From assembly GCF_009789575.1 (NCBI RefSeq), contig NZ_CP046908.1, positions 3,253,001-3,317,000 on the forward strand: a DNA stretch of 64,000 bases, given 5' to 3'. A model generated the notes under the pieces. It had not been told where the DNA came from, searched no databases, and worked only from the letters and a program-made list of their open reading frames with translations. The position numbers and the translations under genes were made by a program. Each line of letters opens with the position of its first letter. The stretch's first letter is position 1. Of the stretch, positions 8,630 through 17,559 are shown piece after piece. The DNA is from Stappia indica. Its GTDB lineage: Bacteria > Pseudomonadota > Alphaproteobacteria > Rhizobiales > Stappiaceae.

Positions 8630-10563
8630 TGACGCAGGATCGCAAGGCGCTGCCCCCTGCTGTCGCTGTCGCGCGGATGGGAGCGGACCGACGGCAGGTG
8701 CTCGGCGGCGCTCTGGCCTTTTGCGCGGCAACGCTTTTGCCGCTGGGCGGTCGTCCGGCCCGTGCCGCCACGGACACGCAAGCCGCAAGCGATACGGCTG
8801 CGCGACATGGGCTTTCGGTGTTCGGAGATCTGAAATACGCGCCGGATTTCACCCATTTCGACTATGTGGTGCCGGACGCGCCCAAGGATGGGCGGATCGT
8901 GTTCTCGGCGCCGTCCTGGGCCTATAACCAGAACCCGCAGACCTTCAACAGCTTCAACACGTTGATCCTGAAGGGCGACGCACCGCCCCGCATGGAGCTG
9001 TGTTTCGACACGCTGATGGTGCGGGCGCTGGACGAGCCGGACGCCGTCTACGGTCTTGTCGCCGAGACGGTCGAGGTCTCGCAGGACGGGAATGTCTACA
9101 CCTTCGTCCTGCGGCCGCAGGCAAGGTTCCATGACGAGAGCCCGCTGACCGCAGAGGACGTTGCCTTCTCGCTGGTCACGCTCAAGGAACTGGGGCACCC
9201 CTCGATCCGTCAGGTCCTGCGCGAGCTCTCCGAGGTTCGCGTCGAGGCGCCCCACAGGGTTGCGCTGGTGTTCTCCGGCAAGCAGTCGCGCAAGGTGCCG
9301 CTGATTGCGGCCGGCATGCCGATCCTGTCGAAAGCCTATTATTCCCGCTACGACTTCGCCCAGACCACCTTGACCCCGCCGCTGTCGTCCGGCCCTTACA
9401 AGGTCGGCCGGCACGAGGTCGGCCGTTTCGTCGAGTACGAACGTGTGAAAAACTGGTGGGCGGCGGACCTGCCCGTAAGCCGTGGCCATTACAATTTCGA
9501 CCGTGTCCGGCTGGAGTTCTTCCGCGACCGGCAGGTGGATTTCGAGGCGTTCAAGAAGGGCGTGATGACCTTCCGCGAGGAGTTCACCGCCCGGACCTGG
9601 GCGACGGAATACAACTTCCCCGCTGTCGAGGACGGCCGGGTGGTCCGCGAGGAGATCCCGGACGGGCGCCCGGCAGGGGCGCAAGGCTGGTTCATGAACC
9701 TGCGCCGGGAGAAGTTCTCCGATCCGCGTGTCCGCAGGGCGCTGGGCCTGGTGTTCGATTTCGAGTGGACCAACGCCGTGCTCTTCTTCGATGCCTACAA
9801 GCGCACCAGCTCGTTCTTCCAGAATTCGGCCATGCTTGCGCAAGGCGAGCCGGATGCGGCCGAACTGGCACTGCTGGAGCCATGGCGCGGCAAGGTGCCG
9901 GACGAGGTCTTCGGGCCGGCGGTCCTGCCGCCGGTGTCGGACGGGTCCGGACAGGATCGCTCCATGCTGCGCGAGGCCGACCGCCTGCTGCGCGAGGCGG
10001 GGTGCCGGCGGGACGGGGCGCGCCTGCTCCTGCCGAGCGGCGAACCTCTCGCCTTCGAGTTCCTGTCGAACACCACGACCTTCGAGCGTGTGACCCTGCC
10101 CTATATCGGCAACCTGGAACGTCTCGGCATCAAGGCGAATTTCCGCGTGGTCGATCCGGCGCAGTATCAGTCGCGGATCAACGATTACGACTTCGACATC
10201 GTCTCTCGGCGCTACGCCTTGGCGCCGACCCTCGGCGAGGAAATCCGCCAGATGTGGGGATCGGAAGCGGCCAGTCAGCCCGGTTCGACCAACCTGGCCG
10301 GCATCGCCGATCCGGCGGTGGATGCCATGATCGACAAGATCATCTCCGCCTCCACGCGCGAGGAGATGACCGTTGCAGCCCGTGCTTTGGACCGGATACT
10401 GCGGGCCGGCTACTACTGGGTGCCGCAATGGTACAAGGCGATCCATACGGTCGCCATGTGGGATGTATTCGGACATCCCGAGGCACCGCCCACGCATGAT
10501 TTCGCGCCTGAACTCCATTGGTGGTACGACCGGGAGAGCGCGGAGCGAATCGGCATGCGCTGA
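8629..10563 (+). CDS. Extracellular solute-binding protein family 5, YejA-like (second copy)
   Basis: A second binding protein of 644 aa, clearly related to its upstream neighbour: both open with FDYV-PDAPK-GR and share SSGPYKVGR-like and YDFDI-type segments. Its export signal looks Tat-like ([22 protein letters not shown], predicted cleavage after ARA), unlike the Sec-like signal of the first copy. The ATG at 8629 overlaps the preceding stop in TGATG, and a GAAGGGG lies upstream; a GTG at 8626 is possible. The pair probably arose by tandem duplication and may feed the same YejBEF channel with different ligands (inference). It is 92 bases upstream of the first permease gene. Confidence 0.9.
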   Translation: MTQDRKALPPAVAVARMGADRRQVLGGALAFCAATLLPLGGRPARAATDTQAASDTAARHGLSVFGDLKYAPDFTHFDYVVPDAPKDGRIVFSAPSWAYNQNPQTFNSFNTLILKGDAPPRMELCFDTLMVRALDEPDAVYGLVAETVEVSQDGNVYTFVLRPQARFHDESPLTAEDVAFSLVTLKELGHPSIRQVLRELSEVRVEAPHRVALVFSGKQSRKVPLIAAGMPILSKAYYSRYDFAQTTLTPPLSSGPYKVGRHEVGRFVEYERVKNWWAADLPVSRGHYNFDRVRLEFFRDRQVDFEAFKKGVMTFREEFTARTWATEYNFPAVEDGRVVREEIPDGRPAGAQGWFMNLRREKFSDPRVRRALGLVFDFEWTNAVLFFDAYKRTSSFFQNSAMLAQGEPDAAELALLEPWRGKVPDEVFGPAVLPPVSDGSGQDRSMLREADRLLREAGCRRDGARLLLPSGEPLAFEFLSNTTTFERVTLPYIGNLERLGIKANFRVVDPAQYQSRINDYDFDIVSRRYALAPTLGEEIRQMWGSEAASQPGSTNLAGIADPAVDAMIDKIISASTREEMTVAARALDRILRAGYYWVPQWYKAIHTVAMWDVFGHPEAPPTHDFAPELHWWYDRESAERIGMR

Positions 10564-10655
10564 CATGCGACACATGCTCCAAGGCACCATGCATTGCGGT
10601 TGCGGCACGGCGAACGAGCCGGCCGGCGACCGGCAAGAAAGGGATCGTTGACACG

Positions 10656-11765
10656 ATGGGCGCCTACATCCTGCGCCGGCTGCTGCTGATCGTTCCGACT
10701 CTCGTCGGCATCATGGCCATCAACTTCGTCATCATCCAGTTCGCCCCCGGCGGACCGGTGGAGCGGGTCATTGCCCAGCTTCAGGGAACGGATGTCTCCG
10801 CGACTGCCCGCATCTCGGGCGGGGGCGGCGATTTCGCCGGGAGCGGCGCAGACACGGCCGGAGATGCCTCCTCCGTCGGATCGCAATACCGCGGCGCCCA
10901 GGGCCTCGACCCGGAATTCATCAAGGAACTGGAGCGACAGTTCGGCTTCGACAAGCCGCCGCTCGAGCGCTTTGCCGGGATGCTGTGGGACTATGCCCGC
11001 TTCGATTTCGGCGAGAGCTATTTCCGCGACATTGCGGTGATCGACCTGATCATCGAGAAGATGCCCGTGTCGATCTCGCTCGGCCTGTGGATGACGTTCA
11101 TCTCCTATGCGATCTCGATCCCCCTGGGCATCCGCAAGGCGGTGAGGGACGGCTCGCGCTTCGACGTGTGGACTTCCGCTGTGATCGTGGTGGGCTATGC
11201 GATCCCCGGGTTCCTCTTCGCGGTGCTCTTGATCGTGCTGTTCGCCGGCGGCTCGTTCCTCGACTGGTTCCCGCTGCGCGGCCTCACGTCCGAGAACTGG
11301 GAGCAACTGTCCTGGCCGGCGCGCATCGTCGACTATTTCTGGCATCTCGCTCTGCCGCTGACCGCCATGGTGCTGTCCGCCTTCGCGACAGTGACGCTGC
11401 TGACCAAGAACTCGTTCCTCGACGAGATCCGCAAGCAATATGTCCAGACGGCCCGTGCCAAGGGCCTGAACGAGCGGCAGGTGCTCTACGGACACGTTTT
11501 CCGCAATGCGATGCTGATCGTGATCGCCGGCTTTCCGGGCGCCTTCATCTCGTCCTTCTTCGCCGGCTCGCTGCTGATCGAGACGATCTTCTCGCTGGAC
11601 GGTCTCGGCCTGCTCGGCTTCGAGGCGGTGATCAACCGCGATTATGCGGTGGTCTTTGCAACGCTCTACATCTTCTCTCTCATGGGCCTGCTCGTGAATC
11701 TCGTCTCCGACCTGACCTACACCTGGATCGATCCGCGGATCGATTTCGAGAGCCGGGAGGTCTGA
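10656..11765 (+). CDS. yejB: Peptide ABC transporter permease YejB
   Basis: A 369-aa inner-membrane permease of the DppB/OppB class, close to E. coli YejB over its whole length ([19 protein letters not shown] at the start, [54 protein letters not shown] at the end). About six membrane helices are visible, and the EAA-type cytoplasmic loop is in [22 protein letters not shown] used the ATG at 10656, which gives the standard N-terminus; the frame is open earlier, but that overlaps the preceding gene. It is four bases from the next permease gene, in a polycistronic Yej unit. Confidence 0.94.
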   Translation: MGAYILRRLLLIVPTLVGIMAINFVIIQFAPGGPVERVIAQLQGTDVSATARISGGGGDFAGSGADTAGDASSVGSQYRGAQGLDPEFIKELERQFGFDKPPLERFAGMLWDYARFDFGESYFRDIAVIDLIIEKMPVSISLGLWMTFISYAISIPLGIRKAVRDGSRFDVWTSAVIVVGYAIPGFLFAVLLIVLFAGGSFLDWFPLRGLTSENWEQLSWPARIVDYFWHLALPLTAMVLSAFATVTLLTKNSFLDEIRKQYVQTARAKGLNERQVLYGHVFRNAMLIVIAGFPGAFISSFFAGSLLIETIFSLDGLGLLGFEAVINRDYAVVFATLYIFSLMGLLVNLVSDLTYTWIDPRIDFESREV

Positions 11766-11769
11766 GCCC

Positions 11770-12936
11770 ATGGACCTGCGGACAGAAACCGCCGGCAATG
11801 CCGGAACCGCTACGACCGGTGCGCCGATCGGCCGGCCGAAGGGCTGGCTGTCGCCGATCAACCGGCGCCGGCTGACGAACTTCAGGGCCAACCGGCGCGG
11901 CTACTGGTCGTTCTGGATCTTCCTTGTCCTGTTCGGCCTGTCGCTCGTCGCCGAACTTCTTGTCAACGACCGGCCGATCGTCGTCGTCTACAAGGGCGAG
12001 GTGCTGGCGCCGATCCTCGTCGACTATCCGGAGGAAAAGTTCGGCGGCTTCCTGGCGGTCACCGATTACCGCGACCCGTATATCCAGGAAGAAATCGGCG
12101 CCAATGGCTGGATGCTGTGGCCGCCGATCCGCTACTCCTATCGCACGGTCAACAACGAGATTCCGGTGCCGGCGCCCGCGCCGCCTTCCTGGCTGCTCGA
12201 CAAGCAGGAGCGCTGCAGCCGCTATCCGCTCGGGGCGGAGGACCCCAACTGCACGCCCGGCAACTGGAACTGGCTCGGCACCGACGACCAGGGCCGCGAT
12301 GTCGTCGCGCGGCTTGTCTACGGCTTCCGCATCTCGGTGCTGTTCGGGCTGGCCCTGACGATCGCCTCCTCGGTGATCGGCATCGCCGCCGGCGCGGTGC
12401 AGGGCTATTACGGCGGGTGGGTCGACCTCCTGTTCCAGCGCTTCATCGAGGTCTGGACGGCGATCCCCACGCTCTACCTGATCTTGATCGTCTCCTCGGT
12501 GCTCATACCGGGCTTCTGGACGCTCTTCACCATCCTGCTCGCCTTCTCCTGGGTGGCGTTGGTGGGCGTGGTCCGGGCGGAATTCCTGCGCGCGCGCAAT
12601 TTCGAATACGTGACGGCGGCCAAGGCACTCGGCGTCGGCAATGCCACGATCATGTGGCGGCACCTTCTGCCCAACGCGATGGTGGCGACGCTGACGTTCA
12701 TGCCCTTCATCCTGAACGGCTCGATCTCGACGCTGACGGCGCTGGACTTCCTCGGCTTCGGCCTGCCGCCCGGCTCCGCCTCGCTCGGCGAACTGCTGGC
12801 ACAGGGCAAGAACAACCTGCAGGCGCCCTGGCTCGGCATCACCGGTTTCATCGTCATCTCGACCATGCTCAGCCTGCTGATTTTCATCGGCGAAGCGGTG
12901 CGCGACGCGTTCGATCCGCGCAAGAGCTTCGTGTGA
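11770..12936 (+). CDS. yejE: Peptide ABC transporter permease YejE
   Basis: A 388-aa inner-membrane permease of the DppC/OppC class. After a cytoplasmic N-terminus (about 1-45) and one helix there is a large periplasmic segment with WPPIRYSY and LGTDDQGRDVVARL-YGFRIS, the latter a hallmark of this permease class. Further helices follow, with the EAA loop AAKALGVGNATIMWRHLLPNA, and the protein ends in RDAFDPRK. It partners YejB to form the channel and contacts the YejF ATPase. The gene lies four bases after yejB and seven before yejF. Confidence 0.94.
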   Translation: MDLRTETAGNAGTATTGAPIGRPKGWLSPINRRRLTNFRANRRGYWSFWIFLVLFGLSLVAELLVNDRPIVVVYKGEVLAPILVDYPEEKFGGFLAVTDYRDPYIQEEIGANGWMLWPPIRYSYRTVNNEIPVPAPAPPSWLLDKQERCSRYPLGAEDPNCTPGNWNWLGTDDQGRDVVARLVYGFRISVLFGLALTIASSVIGIAAGAVQGYYGGWVDLLFQRFIEVWTAIPTLYLILIVSSVLIPGFWTLFTILLAFSWVALVGVVRAEFLRARNFEYVTAAKALGVGNATIMWRHLLPNAMVATLTFMPFILNGSISTLTALDFLGFGLPPGSASLGELLAQGKNNLQAPWLGITGFIVISTMLSLLIFIGEAVRDAFDPRKSFV

Positions 12937-12943
12937 GGACCCA

Positions 12944-14587
12944 ATGACGAGCGAACAGACCACACGGCCCCTGCTTTCCGTCCGCGAGCTTTCGGTCGCC
13001 TTCACCCAGAACGGCGTCACCCACACGGCCGTCGACCGGATTTCGTTCGACATCGGTCCCGGCGAGACGCTGGCGCTGGTCGGCGAATCCGGGTCCGGCA
13101 AGTCGGTCTCCGCGCTGTCGGCGGTGAAGCTGCTGCCCTATCCGTCCGCGTCTCACCCGAGCGGCGAGATCCTGTTCAAGGGCGAGGACGTGCTTAAAGC
13201 CGACGAGGCGGCGCTGCGGCGCATTCGCGGCAACGAGATCTCGATGATCTTTCAGGAGCCGATGACCTCGCTCAATCCGCTGCATACGGTGGAAAAACAG
13301 ATCGCCGAGGTCCTGAAGCTGCATCGCGGCATGGGCGAGACCACGGCACGTGCGCGCGTGGTGCAACTGCTCGACCAGGTCGGCATCCGCGATCCCGAGA
13401 GCCGTCTGCAGAGCTATCCGCATCAGCTCTCCGGCGGCCAGCGCCAGCGCGTGATGATCGCCATGGCGCTCGCCAACGAGCCGGACCTGCTGATCGCCGA
13501 CGAGCCGACCACCGCGCTCGACGTCACCGTGCAGGCGCAGATCCTCAAGCTGCTCAAGGAGCTGCAGCGCGACGTCGGCATGGCCATGCTGTTCATCACC
13601 CATGATCTCGGCATCGTCCGCAAGGTCGCCGACCGGGTCTGCGTGATGACGAAAGGCGAGATCGTCGAGAGCGGAACGGTGCGCGAGGTTTTCGAGAACC
13701 CGCAACACGAATACACCCGGCACCTGATCGCGGCCGAGCCGAAGGGCAAGCCGCCGGTGACGGACGAGACCCGGCCGGTGGTGGTGGAAGCGCGCGACGT
13801 GAAGGTGTGGTTTCCGGTGAGACGCGGTCTGTTGCGCCGGACCGTCGATCACATCAAGGCGGTCGACGGCATCGACGTCACGGTGCGCGAGGGCCAGACG
13901 CTCGGCATCGTCGGCGAGAGCGGTTCCGGCAAGACGACGCTCGGCCTTGCCCTGCTGCGGATGATTTCCTCCACCGGCAAGATCCGGTTCGGTACCCGCG
14001 AGATCGACACCCTGTCGTGGAAGGACATGCGTCCGCTGCGCCGCGACATGCAGATCGTCTTCCAGGACCCGTTCGGCTCGCTCAGCCCGCGCATGTCGGT
14101 GGCGGACATCGTCGGCGAGGGGCTCGCCGTGCATTTCCCCGGCATTACCGCGGACGAGCGGGATGCGAAGGTCGCCGCAGCGCTGGTCGAGGTGGGGCTC
14201 GATGCCGAGACCCGCTTCCGCTATCCGCACGAGTTTTCCGGCGGCCAGCGCCAGCGCATTTCCATCGCCCGCGCTATGGTGCTGCAGCCGAAATTCGTCA
14301 TGCTCGACGAACCGACCTCGGCGCTGGACATGAGCGTGCAGGCCCAGGTGGTCGATCTCCTGCGCGACCTGCAGAAGCGCCACGGCCTCGCCTATCTCTT
14401 CATCTCGCACGATCTCAAGGTGGTGCGCGCGCTCGCGAATGAGGTCATCGTCATGCGGGCCGGCAAGGTGGTCGAGGCGGGAGCCGCCGCCGATGTCTTC
14501 GACGCGCCGAAGACCGATTACACCAAGGCGCTGATGGCTGCCGCCTTCCATCTGGAGACAGCGGACACCGGCATCGTCAGCGAGTAG
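12944..14587 (+). CDS. yejF: Peptide ABC transporter ATP-binding protein YejF (two fused ATPase domains)
   Basis: A 547-aa cytoplasmic ATPase made of two complete ABC domains in one chain. Domain 1 has Walker A GESGSGKS at about residues 47-54, signature LSGGQRQRV and Walker [13 protein letters not shown]. Domain 2 has Walker [10 protein letters not shown] from residue 324, signature FSGGQRQRI and [11 protein letters not shown]. All catalytic motifs look intact in both halves. Such a fused ATPase replaces the separate DppD/DppF pair. It is the last gene of the transporter unit; the next gene is convergent, 24 bases away, and I see no clear terminator between them. Confidence 0.95.
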   Translation: MTSEQTTRPLLSVRELSVAFTQNGVTHTAVDRISFDIGPGETLALVGESGSGKSVSALSAVKLLPYPSASHPSGEILFKGEDVLKADEAALRRIRGNEISMIFQEPMTSLNPLHTVEKQIAEVLKLHRGMGETTARARVVQLLDQVGIRDPESRLQSYPHQLSGGQRQRVMIAMALANEPDLLIADEPTTALDVTVQAQILKLLKELQRDVGMAMLFITHDLGIVRKVADRVCVMTKGEIVESGTVREVFENPQHEYTRHLIAAEPKGKPPVTDETRPVVVEARDVKVWFPVRRGLLRRTVDHIKAVDGIDVTVREGQTLGIVGESGSGKTTLGLALLRMISSTGKIRFGTREIDTLSWKDMRPLRRDMQIVFQDPFGSLSPRMSVADIVGEGLAVHFPGITADERDAKVAAALVEVGLDAETRFRYPHEFSGGQRQRISIARAMVLQPKFVMLDEPTSALDMSVQAQVVDLLRDLQKRHGLAYLFISHDLKVVRALANEVIVMRAGKVVEAGAAADVFDAPKTDYTKALMAAAFHLETADTGIVSE

Positions 14588-14611
14588 CAGCGAGCTCTCC
14601 AAAGAGTGCCG

Positions 14612-15181
14612 TCAGTTGCACCGAGAGAAGCGCACCTCTATGTCAGTATTGAAGATCTGGGCAATCATGACGCCGGGTTCTGGAAAGCGCAGCATGTTCA
14701 GGTCGTAGATTGGTGTGGTGAATTCTTTGCCGAAGGTCGGGAAGGTATTGCTGCGCGTTTTGAGTTCTGCCCATTTTTCATCTTCGACGCACTTGTACTG
14801 AAAATACTCGCTTGCCTTGAGATCGCGGATATCGCGCCCCGATCTTGTCAGTCCGGCGGACGTGAACTGGAGCAGAAGCGGCCTGCTATCCGCGCTCCAT
14901 GTCGTCATCCCGGCATCGGGTAGGAAGCCGGAATATGTGCCTGGGTGCAGCTTGGTCAATTTCAGCCGGGTGGTCGAGCGGAGCCCCTGTACAAGGTCGA
15001 CAGGCACATAGCCACGAGCAACGATCCGCAGACTTTTGGGAACAGGGGTAGTCGGCTTGAGTGAGCCAGTCGAATCGGTTGCGCCGAAGAACACGGGCTT
15101 AGCAGTGTCGGTGTAATCCCAAACGGCTGCACCAGCGACGGTTGTTTGGTGGAAATCATCGAGTGTAATCAGTTCCGGCAT
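14612..15181 (-). CDS. Unrecognised protein; composition differs from neighbours
   Basis: A 189-aa protein I do not recognise. It has no signal peptide or membrane helix, is rich in Ser, Thr, Phe and Pro, and looks beta-rich (segments such as KSLRIVARGYVPVDLV and EFTTPIYDLNMLRFPEPG). Base composition is visibly less GC-rich than in the flanking genes, and third positions are less GC-biased, which suggests recent acquisition. An AGGAGG lies seven bases before the ATG at 15181, and a second ATG at 15184 is directly upstream; the strong ribosome site argues that the gene is real. It is wedged between the convergent yejF and the transglycosylase gene downstream of it in coordinates, and has no functional partner nearby. 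Confidence 0.6.
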   Translation of the reverse strand: MPELITLDDFHQTTVAGAAVWDYTDTAKPVFFGATDSTGSLKPTTPVPKSLRIVARGYVPVDLVQGLRSTTRLKLTKLHPGTYSGFLPDAGMTTWSADSRPLLLQFTSAGLTRSGRDIRDLKASEYFQYKCVEDEKWAELKTRSNTFPTFGKEFTTPIYDLNMLRFPEPGVMIAQIFNTDIEVRFSRCN

Positions 15182-15248
15182 CATCCATCCTCCTGCTACG
15201 GATGACTATTGGAACGGTGCGTTACAGGCTCGTTATTCCTCTTAGCGA

Positions 15249-16469
15249 TCACTCCAGCCAGCAGGTTGCCCGCCGTCCGGCCTTCTCCTGTTCGAGGCCG
15301 AGGGTGCGGCGGGTCTTGAAGCCGATCAGCCCGTCGGCGCCGCCGACATCGTGGCCTTTGGCCTCCAGCTCGAGCTGGAGGTCGCGCACGGCGCCGCGCG
15401 AGCGCGTCTTCACGTCCTTCCAGCTCTGCACGAAGCCGGTATTGTTGCCGTAGCGGTCCGCCAGATGGCCGACGAAGAGCGCGTAGACGTCGGACTCGTT
15501 GTAAGCCTTCAGCACATAGAAATTGTCGGTGGCGATGAAGGCCGGGCCGTTGCGTCCGGCCGGCATCAGGAGGAAGCCCGGTTGCGGCAACTCGTGTTGC
15601 GGAAACGGGCGGTCCTTGACGCGGCTGACGCCTTCCCTGACCCAGGCCGAGATCGGCTGGCCCCGGTCGGGGCCCTCGCGCGCGCAGGAGACGGAGGCCG
15701 GCACCTCGGCCTCATAGCCCCAGTCGCGCCCTGTCACCCAGCCGTGCCAGGCCAGATAATTGGCGATGGAGGCCAGCGTGTCCGGCACCGAGCGCCAGAT
15801 GTCGCGCTTGCCGTCGCCGTCGAAATCCACCGCAAGGCGCAGGAAGCTGGAGGGCAGGAATTGCGGCTGGCCGAGCGCGCCGCCCCAGGAACTGCGCAGA
15901 TCCGCACGGCTGATGTGCCCGTCTGCCAGGATCTGCAGGGCCGCGACGGTCTCCTCTGCGAAGAAATCGCGCCGGGTTCCCATGAAGGCGCGGGTCGCAA
16001 GGGTTCTTAGCGCATCATTGGGAATACGGGCGGCGCCATAGCCGGATTCGCGCGCCCAGATCGCCAGGATGATCCGCGAGGGCACGCCGTAGCGCGCCTC
16101 GATCCGCGACAGGGTCGCGCGATGCGTCTGTGCAAGACGCCGGCCCTGTGCGGCCAGCGCGTTGAACTGGCTGTCGCGGAAATATCCGGCCGGGGCGCGG
16201 AACTCGGACTGATAGTTGACCGAGGGCGGCCGTTCCGGCCCGTCTGGATCGCCGAGACCCGGCAGCGAGGTGTCGGGCGACAGGCCGGAGAGCTCCCGCC
16301 GGATCACGTCCTGCGGCACGCCGGCCGCGCGGGCGGCCGGTACGATGCGCGTTTCGAGGAACCGGTCGAACTTCGCCTGCAGGCTCTGCTGGGCGAGGGA
16401 GGGAGAGCTGCAGACGGCTGCAAGCAGGACTGCGAGCGAAGCGAGAAGGGCGGGCAGGGCGCGGTGCAT
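15249..16469 (-). CDS. Lytic murein transglycosylase (MltB type) with C-terminal peptidoglycan-binding domain
   Basis: A 406-aa exported enzyme that cleaves peptidoglycan glycan strands to 1,6-anhydro ends. The signal peptide (MHRALPALLASLAVLLAAV, cleavage near SLAQ) is not followed by an obvious lipobox, so it is probably periplasmic. The SLT_2-type catalytic domain has IWARESGYGA (catalytic Glu), GGALGQPQFLPSSFLRLAVDFDGDGK and NYLAWHGW. The C-terminal segment ending GADGLIGFKTRRTLG-EQ is a PG_binding_1 domain. I chose the ATG at 16469 because it begins directly with the signal peptide; the frame extends to 16532 without a reason to prefer it. It lies about 70 bases upstream of the divergently oriented end of recR's region on the same strand. 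Confidence 0.92.
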   Translation of the reverse strand: MHRALPALLASLAVLLAAVCSSPSLAQQSLQAKFDRFLETRIVPAARAAGVPQDVIRRELSGLSPDTSLPGLGDPDGPERPPSVNYQSEFRAPAGYFRDSQFNALAAQGRRLAQTHRATLSRIEARYGVPSRIILAIWARESGYGAARIPNDALRTLATRAFMGTRRDFFAEETVAALQILADGHISRADLRSSWGGALGQPQFLPSSFLRLAVDFDGDGKRDIWRSVPDTLASIANYLAWHGWVTGRDWGYEAEVPASVSCAREGPDRGQPISAWVREGVSRVKDRPFPQHELPQPGFLLMPAGRNGPAFIATDNFYVLKAYNESDVYALFVGHLADRYGNNTGFVQSWKDVKTRSRGAVRDLQLELEAKGHDVGGADGLIGFKTRRTLGLEQEKAGRRATCWLE

Positions 16470-16538
16470 GGCGATCCGTTGCAGGTGGCTGGCTGCGCCA
16501 AGCCTAGCATGACGCACCGCGCGGGACGACATGCGGGA

Positions 16539-17147
16539 TCAGAAGGACGTGCGGGCCTTCAGCGCCTGAACCAGCGTCCCCTCGTCGAGATAGTCGAGCT
16601 CGCCGCCGACCGGCACACCATGGGCGAGGCGCGTCACCTTGACCTCCATGCCGCGCAGGCGGTCGGTGATGTAATGGGCCGTGGTCTGGCCCTCCACCGT
16701 CGCATTCACCGCCAGGACGATTTCAGAGACATCGCCGGCGGCGACCCGCTCGATCAGCTTGTCGATGGTCAGGTCGTCCGGGCCGATGCCGTCGAGCGGC
16801 GACAAGGTGCCGCCCAGCACGTGGTAGCGGCAGTTCAGCGCTCCGGCACGCTCCAGCGCCCACAGATCGGAGACGTCCTCCACCACGACGATGGTCGCCG
16901 TGTCGCGGCGCGGATCGGAGCAGATGGTGCAGGGATCGCAGGTGTCGACGGTGCCGCAGGTCTGGCACACGGTCACGCGGTCCACGGCAACGCCCATGGC
17001 CTGCGCCAGCGGGACCAGCAGCTGGTCCTTCTTCTTGATGAGATGCAGCGCCGCGCGCCGGGCCGACCGGGGGCCCAGCCCCGGCAGCTTGGCGAGCAGC
17101 TGGATCAGCCGTTCGACCTCGGGTCCGGCGACCGCCCGGTTGGCCAT
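16539..17147 (-). CDS. recR: Recombination mediator RecR
   Basis: A 202-aa protein that, with RecF/RecO, loads RecA at gaps and breaks. Order of parts: helix-hairpin-helix ([14 protein letters not shown], residues 21-34), a four-Cys zinc motif (Cys61, 64, 70 and 73), a Toprim domain ([16 protein letters not shown]) and the C-terminal Walker-B-like region ([19 protein letters not shown]). All parts are present and the length is standard. The gene starts four bases after the ybaB stop, so recR is translated with ybaB and dnaX in a conserved cluster. Confidence 0.96.
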   Translation of the reverse strand: MANRAVAGPEVERLIQLLAKLPGLGPRSARRAALHLIKKKDQLLVPLAQAMGVAVDRVTVCQTCGTVDTCDPCTICSDPRRDTATIVVVEDVSDLWALERAGALNCRYHVLGGTLSPLDGIGPDDLTIDKLIERVAAGDVSEIVLAVNATVEGQTTAHYITDRLRGMEVKVTRLAHGVPVGGELDYLDEGTLVQALKARTSF

Positions 17148-17151
17148 CGGA

Positions 17152-17472
17152 TCAGAACGGCAGCTTGAAGCCGGCGGGCAGGCCGAGACCGCCCATCAGT
17201 TCCTGGGTCTTCTGCTGCAGCAGCGCTTCGGCCTTGGCCTTGGCGTCATGGTGAGCCGCAAGGATCAGGTCCTCGAGGATCTCGACCTCGTCGGGCTTGG
17301 CCATGGACGGGTCGATGCGGATGGACTTGAGCTCGCCCTTGCCGGTCATGGTCAAGGTGACCATGCCGCCGCCGGCGGTACCCTCCACTGCGACCGCGGC
17401 GATCTCCTCCTGCAGCGAGCCCATCTGCTCCTGCATCTGCTTCGCCTGTTTCATCATCTTCAGGAAGTCCAT
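17152..17472 (-). CDS. YbaB/EbfC family nucleoid-associated protein
   Basis: A 106-aa small DNA-binding protein of the YbaB/EbfC family, which forms tweezer-like dimers on DNA. The typical N-terminal helix ([12 protein letters not shown]) is followed by the three-stranded sheet ([25 protein letters not shown]) and the C-terminal helix. The gene is between dnaX and recR in the order conserved in most bacteria, with recR four bases downstream. Length and sequence are standard. Confidence 0.95.
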   Translation of the reverse strand: MDFLKMMKQAKQMQEQMGSLQEEIAAVAVEGTAGGGMVTLTMTGKGELKSIRIDPSMAKPDEVEILEDLILAAHHDAKAKAEALLQQKTQELMGGLGLPAGFKLPF

Positions 17473-17559
17473 GGGTCTCTCCTTGGGAGCGGTGCGAAAG
17501 GGCGCCGGGTCAGTCCCTGCCGGTCGGCAGGTCGGACCGTACCGGCTCCGGCTGTCGCA

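Noticed and set aside
10794-10905. Gly/Ala-rich insert near the N-terminus of YejB
   Set aside because: E. coli YejB has a comparable loop at the same place, so this is normal for the subfamily.
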